A DNA stretch of 64,000 nucleotides from Nonomuraea pusilla (GCF_900109355.1 NZ_FOBF01000006.1:248001-312000); one strand, 5' to 3'; shown: positions 1 through 11,407, numbered from the stretch's first letter. The notes: generated from the letters alone by a model not told the origin. Translations and numbers: made by a program.

Positions 1-1
1 G

Positions 2-397
2 GGCGCGGCCTGCTACCTGCTGCCGATGATCGCCCTCGGCATGTCGGCGCCGCTGTGGGCGGTGGCCGCGGCGTACTTCGCGGCCATGGCGGGGCTGGGC
101 GTGCTCAGCCCGCTGTGGGAGACGGTCCTGGCCGACGAGATCCCGCAGGGGGCGCTGGGCCGGGTGCGCTCCTTCGACGGGCTGATCTCGTTCGCGGCGC
201 GGCCCCTCGGACTGGCCGTGGCGGCGCCGCTGGCCGGGCTGACCGGGGTGGCGCCGCTGGTGCTGCTGATGGGCGCCCTGGTGGCGGCCGCCAACCTGGC
301 CGCCCTGGCCACCCCCATGAGGCGGCCCTCCTCCCGGCCCGCCCACGAGGCGCCGGAGGACGCGCTGCCGGCCGGCGATCCGCCCGCCGGCCGGTAG
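2..397 (+). CDS. MFS transporter, C-terminal part (cut by window edge)
   Basis: The reading frame is open from the window edge to a TAG stop, so the start lies outside. What is visible is about 131 residues with three hydrophobic stretches: a first around the Trp-Ala-Val-Ala-Ala segment, a second around the Phe-Ala-Ala-Arg-Pro-Leu segment, and a third rich in Leu-Leu-Met-Gly-Ala. A hydrophilic Pro/Arg/Asp-rich tail follows. The pattern of an LSP-W-ET segment followed by a charged loop and a final helix pair is like the C-terminal half of DHA-type major facilitator proteins. The substrate cannot be told. It converges on the ABC operon with only 18 bp between. MFS is likely; another polytopic carrier is possible. 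Confidence 0.6.
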   Translation, partial: GAACYLLPMIALGMSAPLWAVAAAYFAAMAGLGVLSPLWETVLADEIPQGALGRVRSFDGLISFAARPLGLAVAAPLAGLTGVAPLVLLMGALVAAANLAALATPMRRPSSRPAHEAPEDALPAGDPPAGR

Positions 398-415
398 TCC
401 GCGCGTGCCGCCGGC

Positions 416-1108
416 TCAGGCTCGTACGGCCTCGTGCACCACTCCGTCGGCGATCTCCAGCACCCGGTCGGCCAGCGTGATCAGGCTGGGGTCGTGGGTG
501 GCGACCAGCGCGGTCACGCCCTCGCTGCGGACCAGCGCCCGCAGCAGCTCCATGATCTGCCGTCCGGTCTGGGAGTCGAGCTGGCCGGTGGGCTCGTCCG
601 CGATGAGCAGCCTGGGCCGGTTGGCCAGGGCCCGCGCGATGGCGACGCGCTGGCGCTGCCCGCCGGACAGCTCGTACGGGCGCTGGTTGGCGTGGCGTTC
701 CAGCCCGACGAGGGCGAGCAGCGTGCGCACCCGCTCCTCCCGCTCGGCGACCGGGGTGCGGGCCAGCCGCATGGGCACGCCCACGTTCTCGGCGGCCGAC
801 AGCACCGGGATCAGCCCGAACGACTGGAAGACGAAGCCGACGACGTCCCTGCGCAGCCCCAGCAGGTCGTCCTCCGACAGCGCGGTCACCTCGCGCCCGT
901 CGACGACGACCCGCCCCGCGTCGGGCCTGTCGAGCCCTCCGACCTGGTTGAGCAGCGTCGTCTTGCCCGACCCCGACCGGCCGCGCACGGCCACCAGCTC
1001 GCCGGGGTGCACCTCGAAGGACACCTCGCGCAGCGCGACGACCTCCTTGGGGCCGGTCCTGTAGACCTTGCGCACCCCTTCGGCCACCACCAGCGGCTCA
1101 CTGCTCAT
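416..1108 (-). CDS. ABC transporter ATP-binding protein (LolD/MacB type)
   Basis: This 230-residue ATPase powers a membrane exporter of the FtsX-permease class. Walker A (GRSGSGKTT) lies near residues 43-51, the signature LSGGQRQR near 147-154 and Walker B (LLIADEP) near 167-173, followed by the H-loop Thr-His-Asp. Length and motifs match the LolD/MacB/FtsE family. It is the last gene of a four-gene minus-strand operon and its start overlaps the end of the preceding ATPase gene by 11 bp, so the two are probably translationally coupled. With two ATPases and two permeases, a heterodimeric complex is a reasonable inference. The transported compound is unknown. Confidence 0.9.
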   Translation of the reverse strand: MSSEPLVVAEGVRKVYRTGPKEVVALREVSFEVHPGELVAVRGRSGSGKTTLLNQVGGLDRPDAGRVVVDGREVTALSEDDLLGLRRDVVGFVFQSFGLIPVLSAAENVGVPMRLARTPVAEREERVRTLLALVGLERHANQRPYELSGGQRQRVAIARALANRPRLLIADEPTGQLDSQTGRQIMELLRALVRSEGVTALVATHDPSLITLADRVLEIADGVVHEAVRA

Positions 1109-2045
1109 CGGAGGGCTCCTCCCGTGCGGGCCAGACGCCGATGTGGTCGGACTCGAGTTCGAGGCGCACCCGGCGTTCCATGTTGAGCGCGTTCATGAAG
1201 TCGCGGGGGAGCTGCAGGCGGCCCACCCGGTCGAGCACGGCGTACTCCTCCGCGACGATCTCCCCCTCCGCGCCCTCGCGCCGCAGCGTCTCGCTGCTGG
1301 TGCGCCCGTCGCGGATGCCGACCGTACGGTCCACCTGCTCGGACACGAGCGGGTCGTGGGTGACGATGACGACGGTGACGCCCAGCTCCCTGTTGGCGGT
1401 GCGCAGGGCGTCGAACACCTGCCCCGAGGTCTCGCTGTCCAGCTCGCCCGTGGGCTCGTCGGCCAGGATGAGCTGGGGCTCGTTGGCCAGGGCGACGGCG
1501 ATGGCGACGCGCTGCTGCTCGCCGCCGGACATCTCGGGGATCCTGCGCCCGGCGCAGTCGCCGACGCCGAGCATGTCGAGCAGCTCCGAGGCCCGCTGTC
1601 CGCGCGCCCGCCCGGCCAGCTTCATCGGCAGCTCGACGTTCTCCCTGGCGTTCAGGTACGGCAGCAGGTTACGCGCGGTCTGCTGCCAGATGAACCCGAC
1701 GACGGAGCGCCGGTAACGCAGGCGGTCCTTGGCCGTCATCGACAGCAGGTCCATGCCGGCGACCCTGGCCAGCCCGGCGGTGGGCACGTCGAGGCCGGAC
1801 AGGATGTTGAGCAGCGTGGACTTGCCCGACCCTGACGCGCCGACGACGGCGATCAGCTCGCCCTTGTCCACGACCAGGTCGAGGCCCTGCAGGGCGACCA
1901 CCTCGACGCCCTCGGTCTTGTAGATGCGGACGAGGTTGTCGCACACGATGTGCGCGTCACCGCCGAACGCGGCCTTCTTCCGCGTCGCCTCGGCCTCCAG
2001 CTCGGAGAGCGTCAGGTCGGGCGTGAGGTTCGGTGTCGGGTTCAT
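1098..2045 (-). CDS. ABC transporter ATP-binding protein with N- and C-terminal extensions
   Basis: The 315-residue protein has an ABC ATPase core: Walker A (GASGSGKST) near residues 69-77, signature MSGGEQQR near 172-179 and Walker B (LILADEP) near 192-198. Compared with the usual 225-240 residues it has about 30 extra residues at the N-terminus and about 55 at the C-terminus. The tail is charged and could contact the permease or a regulator. The start ATG overlaps the stop of the upstream permease gene as ATGA (2042-2045). It belongs to the same exporter operon as both FtsX-like permeases and the second ATPase. Confidence 0.9.
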   Translation of the reverse strand: MNPTPNLTPDLTLSELEAEATRKKAAFGGDAHIVCDNLVRIYKTEGVEVVALQGLDLVVDKGELIAVVGASGSGKSTLLNILSGLDVPTAGLARVAGMDLLSMTAKDRLRYRRSVVGFIWQQTARNLLPYLNARENVELPMKLAGRARGQRASELLDMLGVGDCAGRRIPEMSGGEQQRVAIAVALANEPQLILADEPTGELDSETSGQVFDALRTANRELGVTVVIVTHDPLVSEQVDRTVGIRDGRTSSETLRREGAEGEIVAEEYAVLDRVGRLQLPRDFMNALNMERRVRLELESDHIGVWPAREEPSDEQ

Positions 2046-4648
2046 GTCAGGTCACCCACTCGGAGGACGGCGCCGAGGCTGCGACGGCGGCTGATGGCGG
2101 TGTGCGCGTACGCGCCGAGCGCGGCGACGGCGGCCAGCCCGGCCGCGAGCGCGGTCGGCGTGAGCGGATCGAGGGCGTAGGCGGAGACGGGCAGGTCGCC
2201 GGCGTAGGAGGACAGGTCCACGCCGGGCCCGAGCGCCGCGGGCAGCGCCAGCCCGAGCCCGAGCCCGGCCAGCGCGGTCATGACGATCATGGGGAGGATC
2301 TCCAGCACGGTCAGGCGGCGGGCCTGGCGGTCCGACAGGCCGAGGGCGCGCAGGAACGCCAGCGCCCCGGCCCGGTCGGCGGCGCCGAGGACGAGGGAGA
2401 CGATGACGGCGACCAGGGCGTATCCGGCGAGCGCGACGGTGACGACGAGCAGCGTGGTCCGGACGGTCGCGGTCAGCGGGTCGGACTGGATGGCGTCGAG
2501 GACGGCCCGCTGCGACTCGACCCTGGCGGACGGCACCGCCTCGGCCAGCGCGGCCGGGTCGGCGTCGCCCTTGACGAGCAGGGTGTTCACGGCGGGCCTG
2601 GTGAGCGCTTCGAGGGGCAGCACGAGGAACTTGCCCTTGGTGTAGAAGCCGGGCACGACGTCGACGACGCCCGCCGTGGCCACCTTCACCCGCGACTGCC
2701 AGCCGATCTCGAACGCGCCGCGTCCGCGCAGCTCGGGCGAGACCAGCGCGGGCGTCCCCGCACCGCCGGCGGGCTCGGCGGGCAGGCTGATCGGGGCGCC
2801 GTCCAGGAGCCGCTGCCAGCCCGCCAGGTCCACCGCGATGGCCTCGGCCCGTTCGGCGCCGAACCCCACCTGCACCCGGCCGGTCTGCGCGGGCACCACC
2901 TGCTCCACGCCGGGCGTCCGGCGCACCCGCTCGATCGCGTCGGCGGGGATCTCGATCTCGGACGTCATCCTGATCGGCGCGCCCACGGTCTGCCAGGACG
3001 CCAGCCGCTGGGTGCTCGCGATGCCGTCGGAGACGACGGCGGCGAACACCGACACGGCGAGCGCGGGCAGCAGGATCAGCACCGGCAGCACGGCGGCGGA
3101 GCGGGCCCGCGCCGCCCTGGTCAGCCCCAGGAAGGGGACGGCGGCCCGGCCGCGCGACGTCAGCCGGACCAGCAGTCGCAGCGGGTAGGGGTAGCAGCGC
3201 AGCGTCACCAGCGCGGCGGCCAGGGTCAGCGCGACGGGCACGAGCAGCAGGAACGGGTCGAGGCCGCGCGACGTGACGTCCCTGGTGCGCAGCAGGTACG
3301 CGCCGGCCAGCGCCAGCACCACCACCAGCACCTCCAGCGTGACCCGCTTGGCCGAGGGGCGGGCGGCGGTCACGTCGCCGCGCCGCTCGTGCAGCGGCGT
3401 GCGGTGGGTGAGGGCCAGCCTGGCGGCGGCGAAGCCCACGGCGCAGCCGACGACGAGCGCCGGCCCGAGGTGCACGATCGGCAGCACGGGGCCGGGGACG
3501 AGGGCGGACAGCGCGTACCCGGCCAGCCCCGCGGGGACGACGGCCACCGCAGTCAGCGCCGCGCCGGTGCCCGCGACCTGCCGCAGCGACCCTCCGCGCG
3601 CCCGCACCAGCGCCAGCGTGCCGTCCAGCCGGTCGGCGAGCAGCTGCACGGCCAGGACGATCACGCCGATCGCCACCGCCAGCAGCCCGCCGAGCACCAG
3701 GTACATCACGGTCTGGGCGGTGGTGAGCGCGGCGAGGAAGTCGTCCAGCAGCTTGGGCAGGCCGGTGAGCAGCCGGTAAGGGGCGGCCGAGCTGGTCGAC
3801 TGCAGCGTGAGCAGCCGGGCGAACTCCGTGATCCCCGCGTCCACGTCGGGCGCGGCCAGCGCGGACGCGCGGGCGGCGTTGATCGGCAGCACCCAGTTGT
3901 ACGACAGGTTGCGCCCGAAGCTGTCGAGGACGGCCAGCCCGGGGTCGGCCATCAGGGTGGTGATGTGCTTCTCGAACTCCTGCTTCCCGGGCGGCAGCAG
4001 CCGGCTGACGTGCAGGATGTCCTGGTTGTGGCTCCAGTAGCGGTCGGAGGGGTCCTTCGCCTTGAAGGCGCCGACGATCTTGACGGCCACGTAGTGGTCC
4101 TCGCCGAGCACCTTGACCTGGTCGAGCTGGAGGTTCATGTCGGACATCGCCTCGTCCACGACGCCGACCTCGAACACCGGGATGCTGTCGCCCTCCCACC
4201 GCATGGTGCCCGGCGCGCCGGGGGCGTGCCCCCGCACCCAGTCCACCCGCCGGTCCATGTCGGAGAGCCAGCCGAGGTTGATGTACGTCTGCCCGCCCGT
4301 GCCCTGCACGGGGGTGAGCTCGGTCTTGGCGCTCATGTGCCCGGCGCCCGAGCCGGCGGGGACGACGAGCGGGCGCAGCGCCGGCGGCAGGATCTCCCGC
4401 CAGCGGTCGTCCCTGGTCGTGAACTGGCCGCGCTCGTGCAGGTCCTCCGCGGGCCTGGTGGGCGCGACGGTCACCGTCAGGTCGGCCTGGACGGCAGGTG
4501 CGGCGCGCAGCGACTGGCGCAGCGCCGCGTCGAACGAGCCCTGCATGGCCCGGGGCAGCGCCGCCACGAGCAGGCACGCGCTCAGCGTCAGACCGAACAG
4601 CACGCCCATCGCGCCCGCGTGTGTGCGCGAGAGCAGCGCGATCCTCAC
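2042..4648 (-). CDS. FtsX-like ABC transporter permease
   Basis: An 868-residue membrane protein. The GTG start overlaps the TGA of the upstream permease gene (GTGA at 4645-4648), which fixes the start; an in-frame open region continues upstream but is only the shadow of the neighbouring gene. A first transmembrane helix (about residues 12-32) is followed by a large extracytoplasmic domain, then grouped helices in the middle and at the C-terminus. This is the duplicated FtsX/MacB arrangement of about eight to ten helices. It ends in ATGA overlap with the ATPase gene. Such exporters move lipids, peptides or antibiotics; nothing in the sequence identifies the cargo. Confidence 0.85.
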   Translation of the reverse strand: MRIALLSRTHAGAMGVLFGLTLSACLLVAALPRAMQGSFDAALRQSLRAAPAVQADLTVTVAPTRPAEDLHERGQFTTRDDRWREILPPALRPLVVPAGSGAGHMSAKTELTPVQGTGGQTYINLGWLSDMDRRVDWVRGHAPGAPGTMRWEGDSIPVFEVGVVDEAMSDMNLQLDQVKVLGEDHYVAVKIVGAFKAKDPSDRYWSHNQDILHVSRLLPPGKQEFEKHITTLMADPGLAVLDSFGRNLSYNWVLPINAARASALAAPDVDAGITEFARLLTLQSTSSAAPYRLLTGLPKLLDDFLAALTTAQTVMYLVLGGLLAVAIGVIVLAVQLLADRLDGTLALVRARGGSLRQVAGTGAALTAVAVVPAGLAGYALSALVPGPVLPIVHLGPALVVGCAVGFAAARLALTHRTPLHERRGDVTAARPSAKRVTLEVLVVVLALAGAYLLRTRDVTSRGLDPFLLLVPVALTLAAALVTLRCYPYPLRLLVRLTSRGRAAVPFLGLTRAARARSAAVLPVLILLPALAVSVFAAVVSDGIASTQRLASWQTVGAPIRMTSEIEIPADAIERVRRTPGVEQVVPAQTGRVQVGFGAERAEAIAVDLAGWQRLLDGAPISLPAEPAGGAGTPALVSPELRGRGAFEIGWQSRVKVATAGVVDVVPGFYTKGKFLVLPLEALTRPAVNTLLVKGDADPAALAEAVPSARVESQRAVLDAIQSDPLTATVRTTLLVVTVALAGYALVAVIVSLVLGAADRAGALAFLRALGLSDRQARRLTVLEILPMIVMTALAGLGLGLALPAALGPGVDLSSYAGDLPVSAYALDPLTPTALAAGLAAVAALGAYAHTAISRRRSLGAVLRVGDLT

Positions 4649-7600
4649 TGGACCTCCCGGATGTCGAGCCCCTGACTGCGCAGGTTGCGCGCGAGCCCGG
4701 CGACGATCGCGAACAGCACCACGGCCACGAGCGCCAGCACGGCGGCCGTGGCGCCCCACGGGATGTGCAGCACCACGTCGGGCGTGACCGCGGACGCCTG
4801 CCCGGTCAGCACGATGTGCGGCACCACCAGCACGCCGATCACGACGGCGAGGCCGGTGCCCGCCGCCAGCGACAGCACGACGACGAACGCCTGCTCGATC
4901 GCCAGCAGCCCGAACACCTGACGGAAGCTCACGCCGAGCGCCCGCAGGATGGCGAACTCCGCCATCCGCTCCCGCGCGGCCACGGCGGCGTTCACGAGGA
5001 AGCCGAGCGCCGCGAACACGAGCGCGGCGGCGAAGCCGAGCATCAGGGCGCCCTGCAGGCCGCTGGCGAGCGGGTCGTCCTGGAGCCTGGCGGCCAGCTC
5101 GCGCTGGTCCACGGCGGTCACGTCCCACTCGGGGGCGCGCTGGAGCGCCGCGCGGGCGGCGGAGGCGTCGCCGCCCGCGGCGGCGAGCCACCACTCGGTG
5201 GCGGGACGCGGCGGCTGCGCGGAGGTCAGCTCCAGCGCCTGCAGCGCGCCCCAGTCGGCCAGCATCGCCCGCTGGCCGGGCAGCGCCGTCGGCATCCGCT
5301 CGACGATCCCGGCCACCCGGACGTCGATGACGCGCCGGTCCACGCTGGCCTTGCCCACCTGGCCGGCCGCCAGCTTGAGCGAGGCGGCCAGGTCGGCGGT
5401 GAGCACCACGGGCAGCGGCCCCTGCGCGGCGGGCGGCGCGAACCCGGCCGCGGCCTGGCTCGGCGCGGTCGCCTTGACCGACACCGGCGGCGGGGACAGG
5501 CTGCGGCCGTCGGCGCTCAGCCCGGTCAGGGTCACGGACGCCGATCCCTCCTGGGGCGGGGTCGCGATGATCCCGCGCAGCGACAGCGGATAGCTGATCT
5601 TCCCGGTGCGTCCGGCGAGGGGACGCAGGTCCAGCTCGACGGCCGACTCGCCGGCCTTGACCGTGCCGACCGGCAGGTCCTGCCAGACGCCGAGGGCGTC
5701 CGACAGCACGAGCCGCAGCGGGACCTCGGCGTCGGCGGTCAGGCGCAGGCCGAGCGACGTGGGGCGTCCCGGCAGCTCGAACCCGCCCGCCCGCGGCCCG
5801 GCGGCGAGCGCGCGGGCCAGCTCGGGCACCTGCTGCGCCGACAGGTCCTCGCGGAGCTGGAACACCTGGCCGAGCCTGGCGGCGTCGAGCCCGAGGAGCA
5901 CGGCGTCCTCGCCGCTGACGTCGACCTGGCCGCGGAAGGCGGGGGAGACGGCGGTGACGCCGGGCAGCCCGGCGAACGCGGTGCCCCTGCCGAGGGTGCC
6001 CAGCTCGGGGCCGTCGGCGGGCCCGGACAGCCGCAGGTCCGCGCCCGCCTGGTGGCGGGCCTGGTCGAGCTGCGAGGCGCGCCAGGTGGACGCCGTCGCC
6101 ATCGACACGACGCCGATCGCGATCGCCATGGTGAGCAGCAGCGCGGGCCCCGCGTACTTGAGCGGGCGGCGGCTCACCTGCCAGGCGCCGAGCGCGGGGG
6201 CGAGCGAGGCCCGCCTGGACGTCAGCCGCTCGGCCAGCCGGGACACGCGGGGGACCAGCCGCAGCCCCAGCATGCCGCCGGTGAGCAGCGCCAGCGCGGG
6301 GCCCGAGATGATCAGGGGGTCGATGCCCAGGCCGCCGCCCGCCGTCGCCGTCACGGGGGCGCCGTACCGCTGGAGCTGCCAGATGGCCAGCGCGGCCACC
6401 ACGAGCAGGGCGACGTCCGCGCCGGCCCGCTCGATCAGGCCGCGCCCGCCGGAGCGGCCGCGTGCCGTCTGCTCCTCCACGTACGTGCGGCGGGCGCCCG
6501 CCAGCGCGGGCAGCATCAGCAGCACCGCCGAGGCCAGCGCCACGCCGACCGACACGAGGAACGTCCCGAGGTCGGGTGAGGGCGTCAGCCGCACCCCCGA
6601 CCACTCGATCCACGGCAGCGCGGTCACCAGCCGGAGCAGCGGCGGGCCGAGGAACGGCGCCACGACCGCGCAGGGCAGCGCCACGAGCAGCGCCTCGCCG
6701 CCGGCGAGCGCGGCCAGGCGGGCGGTGCCCGCGCCGCGCGAGCGCAGCAGCGCCACCTCCATCCGGCGGTGGTCGGCCAGCAGCCGCGCCGTCAGCATCA
6801 GCGCGTACGCCGCCAGCAGCAGGAGCTGGAGCACCGGGATCAGCATGGTGGAGCGCGCGACCAGCGACGCGGTGTCGAGCTGCGTCAGCATCTCGGGCAG
6901 CCGGGTGGTCACCACGCAGCCCGTGCAGCCGTCCTCCTTCAGCTTGCCGCCCACCTCGGCGACGGCGGTGGCGAGCGGGCGGAGCTGGGCGGGGGTGAGG
7001 GCGCGCAGGTCGGGTTCGGCGGTCCAGGTGGCGTTCACGCTGGTGGCGAACCGGGAGACGAACGTGTCGCGCGACACCATCAGCGGCCCGTAGGTGGTGA
7101 ACTCGCGTCGTTCGACGCCGCGGCTCAGCAGCTGCTCGCCCGCCCAGCGCTCGCCGTACGGGTCGTCGAGCTGGAAGACGCCCGACACGCGCACCTTGAC
7201 CGGTCTGGGGGCGAGCCGGCTGACGATGGTGAACTCCTGGCCCGGCTTGAACCCGGTCGCCGACGCGGCCGACAGCGAGATCGCCGCCTCCACCACGTCG
7301 TCGCGGGCGGCGGGCCAGGAGCCGGAGACGAGCTTGGCGTGCCGGTCGAGCCCCTCGTAACTGCCGAACCTGAGCAGCTCGGGCGTCCGGCGCCGCTCCT
7401 GCCCCGGCATGGCGTAGGAGTCGGAGCGGAAGCTGGTGGAGATCTGCGGAGCCGCCGGGTAGGCCGCCGCGAGCCTCGCCCGCACCGCGCGGTCCAGCTT
7501 CGGGTACGTCTCTGCGGTCACGGGCGCGCTGACGGCGGCCGCGGTCTGGCGGAACGAGGCGGTCTCCATCGTCCTGCGCACGCCGGCGTCGGCGATGGAG

Positions 7601-7716
7601 GAGGCGTACATGGTCAGCGCCACGAGCGTGGTGGTGGCCAGCAGGATCGACCCGAACGCGGCCAGGAGGAGCAGCGGCTCGCTGAACGCTCGCTTGACGA
7701 CCAACGGCCCCCGCAT
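4645..7716 (-). CDS. FtsX-like ABC transporter permease, large
   Basis: First gene of the exporter operon, 1023 residues. The ATG at 7716 has a purine-rich AAGGGGGA ribosome-binding site just upstream. Helix 1 is near residues 15-40 (Leu-Leu-Leu-Ala-Ala-Phe-Gly run). A long extracytoplasmic domain follows, then central helices near residues 290-560 and a last group after about residue 900. The size is well above a simple FtsX and fits the duplicated FtsX-like permease family common in actinobacteria. It probably pairs with the 868-residue permease downstream. No regulator gene is linked to the operon within the window. Confidence 0.85.
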   Translation of the reverse strand: MRGPLVVKRAFSEPLLLLAAFGSILLATTTLVALTMYASSIADAGVRRTMETASFRQTAAAVSAPVTAETYPKLDRAVRARLAAAYPAAPQISTSFRSDSYAMPGQERRRTPELLRFGSYEGLDRHAKLVSGSWPAARDDVVEAAISLSAASATGFKPGQEFTIVSRLAPRPVKVRVSGVFQLDDPYGERWAGEQLLSRGVERREFTTYGPLMVSRDTFVSRFATSVNATWTAEPDLRALTPAQLRPLATAVAEVGGKLKEDGCTGCVVTTRLPEMLTQLDTASLVARSTMLIPVLQLLLLAAYALMLTARLLADHRRMEVALLRSRGAGTARLAALAGGEALLVALPCAVVAPFLGPPLLRLVTALPWIEWSGVRLTPSPDLGTFLVSVGVALASAVLLMLPALAGARRTYVEEQTARGRSGGRGLIERAGADVALLVVAALAIWQLQRYGAPVTATAGGGLGIDPLIISGPALALLTGGMLGLRLVPRVSRLAERLTSRRASLAPALGAWQVSRRPLKYAGPALLLTMAIAIGVVSMATASTWRASQLDQARHQAGADLRLSGPADGPELGTLGRGTAFAGLPGVTAVSPAFRGQVDVSGEDAVLLGLDAARLGQVFQLREDLSAQQVPELARALAAGPRAGGFELPGRPTSLGLRLTADAEVPLRLVLSDALGVWQDLPVGTVKAGESAVELDLRPLAGRTGKISYPLSLRGIIATPPQEGSASVTLTGLSADGRSLSPPPVSVKATAPSQAAAGFAPPAAQGPLPVVLTADLAASLKLAAGQVGKASVDRRVIDVRVAGIVERMPTALPGQRAMLADWGALQALELTSAQPPRPATEWWLAAAGGDASAARAALQRAPEWDVTAVDQRELAARLQDDPLASGLQGALMLGFAAALVFAALGFLVNAAVAARERMAEFAILRALGVSFRQVFGLLAIEQAFVVVLSLAAGTGLAVVIGVLVVPHIVLTGQASAVTPDVVLHIPWGATAAVLALVAVVLFAIVAGLARNLRSQGLDIREVQ

Positions 7717-7865
7717 GCTTCCCCCTTCGCCGCCCGTTCAGAGGCACTTTCCGGGAGTGTCAGGGGCAGGGCAAGGTGATCATGACAACGGTGACGCAGC
7801 CGATACGGCGCGGCGACGCGTACGTGATATCGAAATCGTGACAAAAGGAGCCGAGAAAGCGAGAA

Positions 7866-7892
7866 ACGCCGCACTCCGGAGGAGTGCGGCGT
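7866..7892 (-). terminator. Rho-independent terminator of rpsT
   Basis: A perfect 12-bp inverted repeat (arms 7866-7877 and 7881-7892, 3-nt loop) starts 45 bp after the rpsT stop. On the minus strand it is followed by a T-rich tract beginning TTTCTCGCTTTCTC. This is the expected form of an intrinsic terminator. Confidence 0.85.
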
Positions 7893-7936
7893 CGCGGCCC
7901 GGCTACGCGGCCATGCCCGAAGGCCGGGTCATCAGG

Positions 7937-8206
7937 TCACTTGGCGCTGAGCGAGGCGACCTGCTTGGCGATCGCGGACTTGCGGTTCGCGGCCTGGTTC
8001 TTGTGGATGACGCCCTTGCTGGCGGCCTTGTCGAGCTGACGGGCGGCGGCGCGCTGCGCCACCAGGGCCTGCTCGACGTCGCCCTGCTCGGCGGCCTCGC
8101 GGAACTTGCGCACCGCCGTCTTCAGCGAAGACTTGACGGCCTTGTTGCGCATGCGCGCCTTTTCGTTCTGCTTGTTGCGCTTGATCTGGGACTTGATGTT
8201 CGCCAC
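7937..8206 (-). CDS. rpsT: 30S ribosomal protein S20
   Basis: The 89-residue basic protein begins (M)[17 protein letters not shown], the classic bS20 N-terminus, and continues with the Lys/Arg-rich three-helix bundle that binds 16S rRNA during 30S assembly. The GTG start at 8206 is preceded by GAGG at 7-nt spacing; the open frame extends 22 codons further upstream but those residues do not look like S20. Next to lepA it occupies the usual actinobacterial position. A strong terminator follows and a probable promoter precedes it, so it appears to be transcribed alone. Confidence 0.97.
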   Translation of the reverse strand: MANIKSQIKRNKQNEKARMRNKAVKSSLKTAVRKFREAAEQGDVEQALVAQRAAARQLDKAASKGVIHKNQAANRKSAIAKQVASLSAK

Positions 8207-8282
8207 GAAGAAGCCTCGGTGAAAGTCTGGTGATGGATGGGGCGCGCGGGCTCGAGAGAGGGCGCGCCACACGCAGTTGAAC

Positions 8283-8312
8283 AGGTTACCAATAACCCAG
8301 GCGGCTGCTCAA
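8283..8312 (-). promoter_or_regulatory. Probable rpsT promoter
   Basis: On the minus strand TTGAGC (8312-8307) and TAACCT (8288-8283) are 18 bp apart, placing transcription start about 70 nt before the rpsT GTG. A 7-bp inverted repeat (8296-8302 with 8320-8326) overlaps this region and may terminate the upstream gene. Both are assigned by eye. Confidence 0.4.
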
Positions 8313-8355
8313 ATCAACGGCCTGGGCAAAGGGTCCGCGACCAGTGTAAGGGTCG

Positions 8356-9345
8356 TCAGGCCATCCAGTGCGTCATGTACTCGCGCCAGTCGTCCTCCGT
8401 GGCGGCGAAGTCCACGTACAGGGCCAGGCCGAAGCGCTCGCGGCGGCCGTGGCCCGTCAGCGCGAGCCCGGCGCCCTCGGCCGCCGTCGCCACGCTCTCC
8501 GCGCCGTCCAGCCAGGGCATGCCGTGGTCGTGGTAGGCGGGCGCGCCCACGAACAGGTCCTTCGTCTCCGGCACGAGGTCCAGGGCGAGCCCGGCCTGCC
8601 TGGCCACGAACCCGCCGTAGAGCGACGCCAGCGGCACCCCGACGTCGTACGTCATGATCGCCACCTGGTCCACGCGGGCCACGACCTGCGAGAAGTACCC
8701 CCGCGACCAGTACTTGTCATGGCCGAGCGCGACCCTGGCGGCCGGGCGCATGAGCGGGTACGGCTCGATCTGCGGCGTCGCGACCGACAGCAGCGGGGCG
8801 TGCCGCCTCGTGCGTTCCAGCAGGTCGAGGAACTCCTCGTCGCCGTCGCCCACCGGCTCGAAGTCGTAGTGGACGCCGTCGAACCCGGCCCGCATGACGG
8901 CGGCGGCGCCGGCGAGGACGTTCTCGCGGGCCTTCGGGTCGTCGAGGTCGAGGCCGTCCTCGACGGACTGGCCGAGCCAGGCGGAGACGCGGACCCCCGG
9001 GAGGTGCTTTCGCACCCACATCACGAAATTTCCGGCGTTGGGGTATTTGGCGGGATCTAAGCGGCCGTCCAGCTCGAACGGGCCCGAGTGGACGTACAGA
9101 TCCCTGACGCCCGTCGCCCGCAGCCGCGCCGCCAGCCGCTCCGCGTCGGCCTCCGTGCGGCGGCCGTCCACCCACGCGTGCCCCAGCCACAGGGCGTCGT
9201 GGCCCGTGCTCTTCGCCCAGGCAGCCGCGTCACCGGTAAACTGGAGGCGGAGCGCGGCGGCCAGAAGGCCGGCCAAGCCCACCACGACGACCAAGGCAAG
9301 CGCGAGCAGGCGCAGGCCGCGGCGGATGACGGTCCGGGCAATCAC
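8356..9345 (-). CDS. Membrane-anchored GH18-like TIM-barrel protein
   Basis: The 329-residue protein starts with a positively charged N-terminus and one strong hydrophobic segment (residues 11-32), so it is probably an uncleaved signal anchor with an extracytoplasmic domain. The [10 protein letters not shown] stretch (about 155-164) resembles the DxxDxDxE active site of glycoside hydrolase family 18, with Asp161 and Glu163 in the last two positions, although the second Asp of the motif is replaced by His. The later MTYDVG motif also fits a GH18-like barrel. It may be a divergent glycosidase or a catalytically altered carbohydrate-binding protein. It sits between rpsT and lepA, divergent from lepA. 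Confidence 0.6.
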   Translation of the reverse strand: MIARTVIRRGLRLLALALVVVVGLAGLLAAALRLQFTGDAAAWAKSTGHDALWLGHAWVDGRRTEADAERLAARLRATGVRDLYVHSGPFELDGRLDPAKYPNAGNFVMWVRKHLPGVRVSAWLGQSVEDGLDLDDPKARENVLAGAAAVMRAGFDGVHYDFEPVGDGDEEFLDLLERTRRHAPLLSVATPQIEPYPLMRPAARVALGHDKYWSRGYFSQVVARVDQVAIMTYDVGVPLASLYGGFVARQAGLALDLVPETKDLFVGAPAYHDHGMPWLDGAESVATAAEGAGLALTGHGRRERFGLALYVDFAATEDDWREYMTHWMA

Positions 9346-9401
9346 CTGGGCATGTCACCATGAAAGACTGCTTGACCTCAACCCTGTCGAAACGGACTTC
9401 G

Positions 9402-11231
<1,830 letters not shown>

Positions 11232-11394
11232 CCGGCGCGGGCGGGCGGGCCGCCGGTGATCCGCGTCCTGCCGTGCCGCCGGTCCTGGAGTTCGGCGTCG
11301 GCCCGTTCATCGTGGAGTGCCGGATGTCGTGCTCCCGGGCGGCATCTGCCTGAAATGTGGCGATTTATACAGATTTATGCGCAATTTCTGGGGC

Positions 11395-11400
11395 TAGCCT
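11395..11400 (+). promoter_or_regulatory. Leaderless -10 element of the GNAT gene
   Basis: TAGCCT lies 7 nt before the ATG at 11408, so transcription would begin at or next to the start codon. No ribosome-binding site is needed in this arrangement. The surrounding 11355-11395 is unusually AT-rich for this window. Confidence 0.5.
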
Positions 11401-11407
11401 GGGGCGT

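Noticed and set aside
2033..6579. Long open frames on the plus strand across the permease genes
   Set aside because: They are rich in Gly, Arg, Gln and His with no hydrophobic pattern, as expected of shadows in high-GC DNA.
2042..7747. One very long open frame (about 1900 codons) on the minus strand
   Set aside because: Its first part is an out-of-frame shadow of the 1023-residue permease; only the last 868 codons are a gene. A GTGA overlap marks the junction.
9360..9401. Longer LepA starting at ATG 9360
   Set aside because: The 14 added codons lack third-position bias and leave only 14 bp to the divergent gene.
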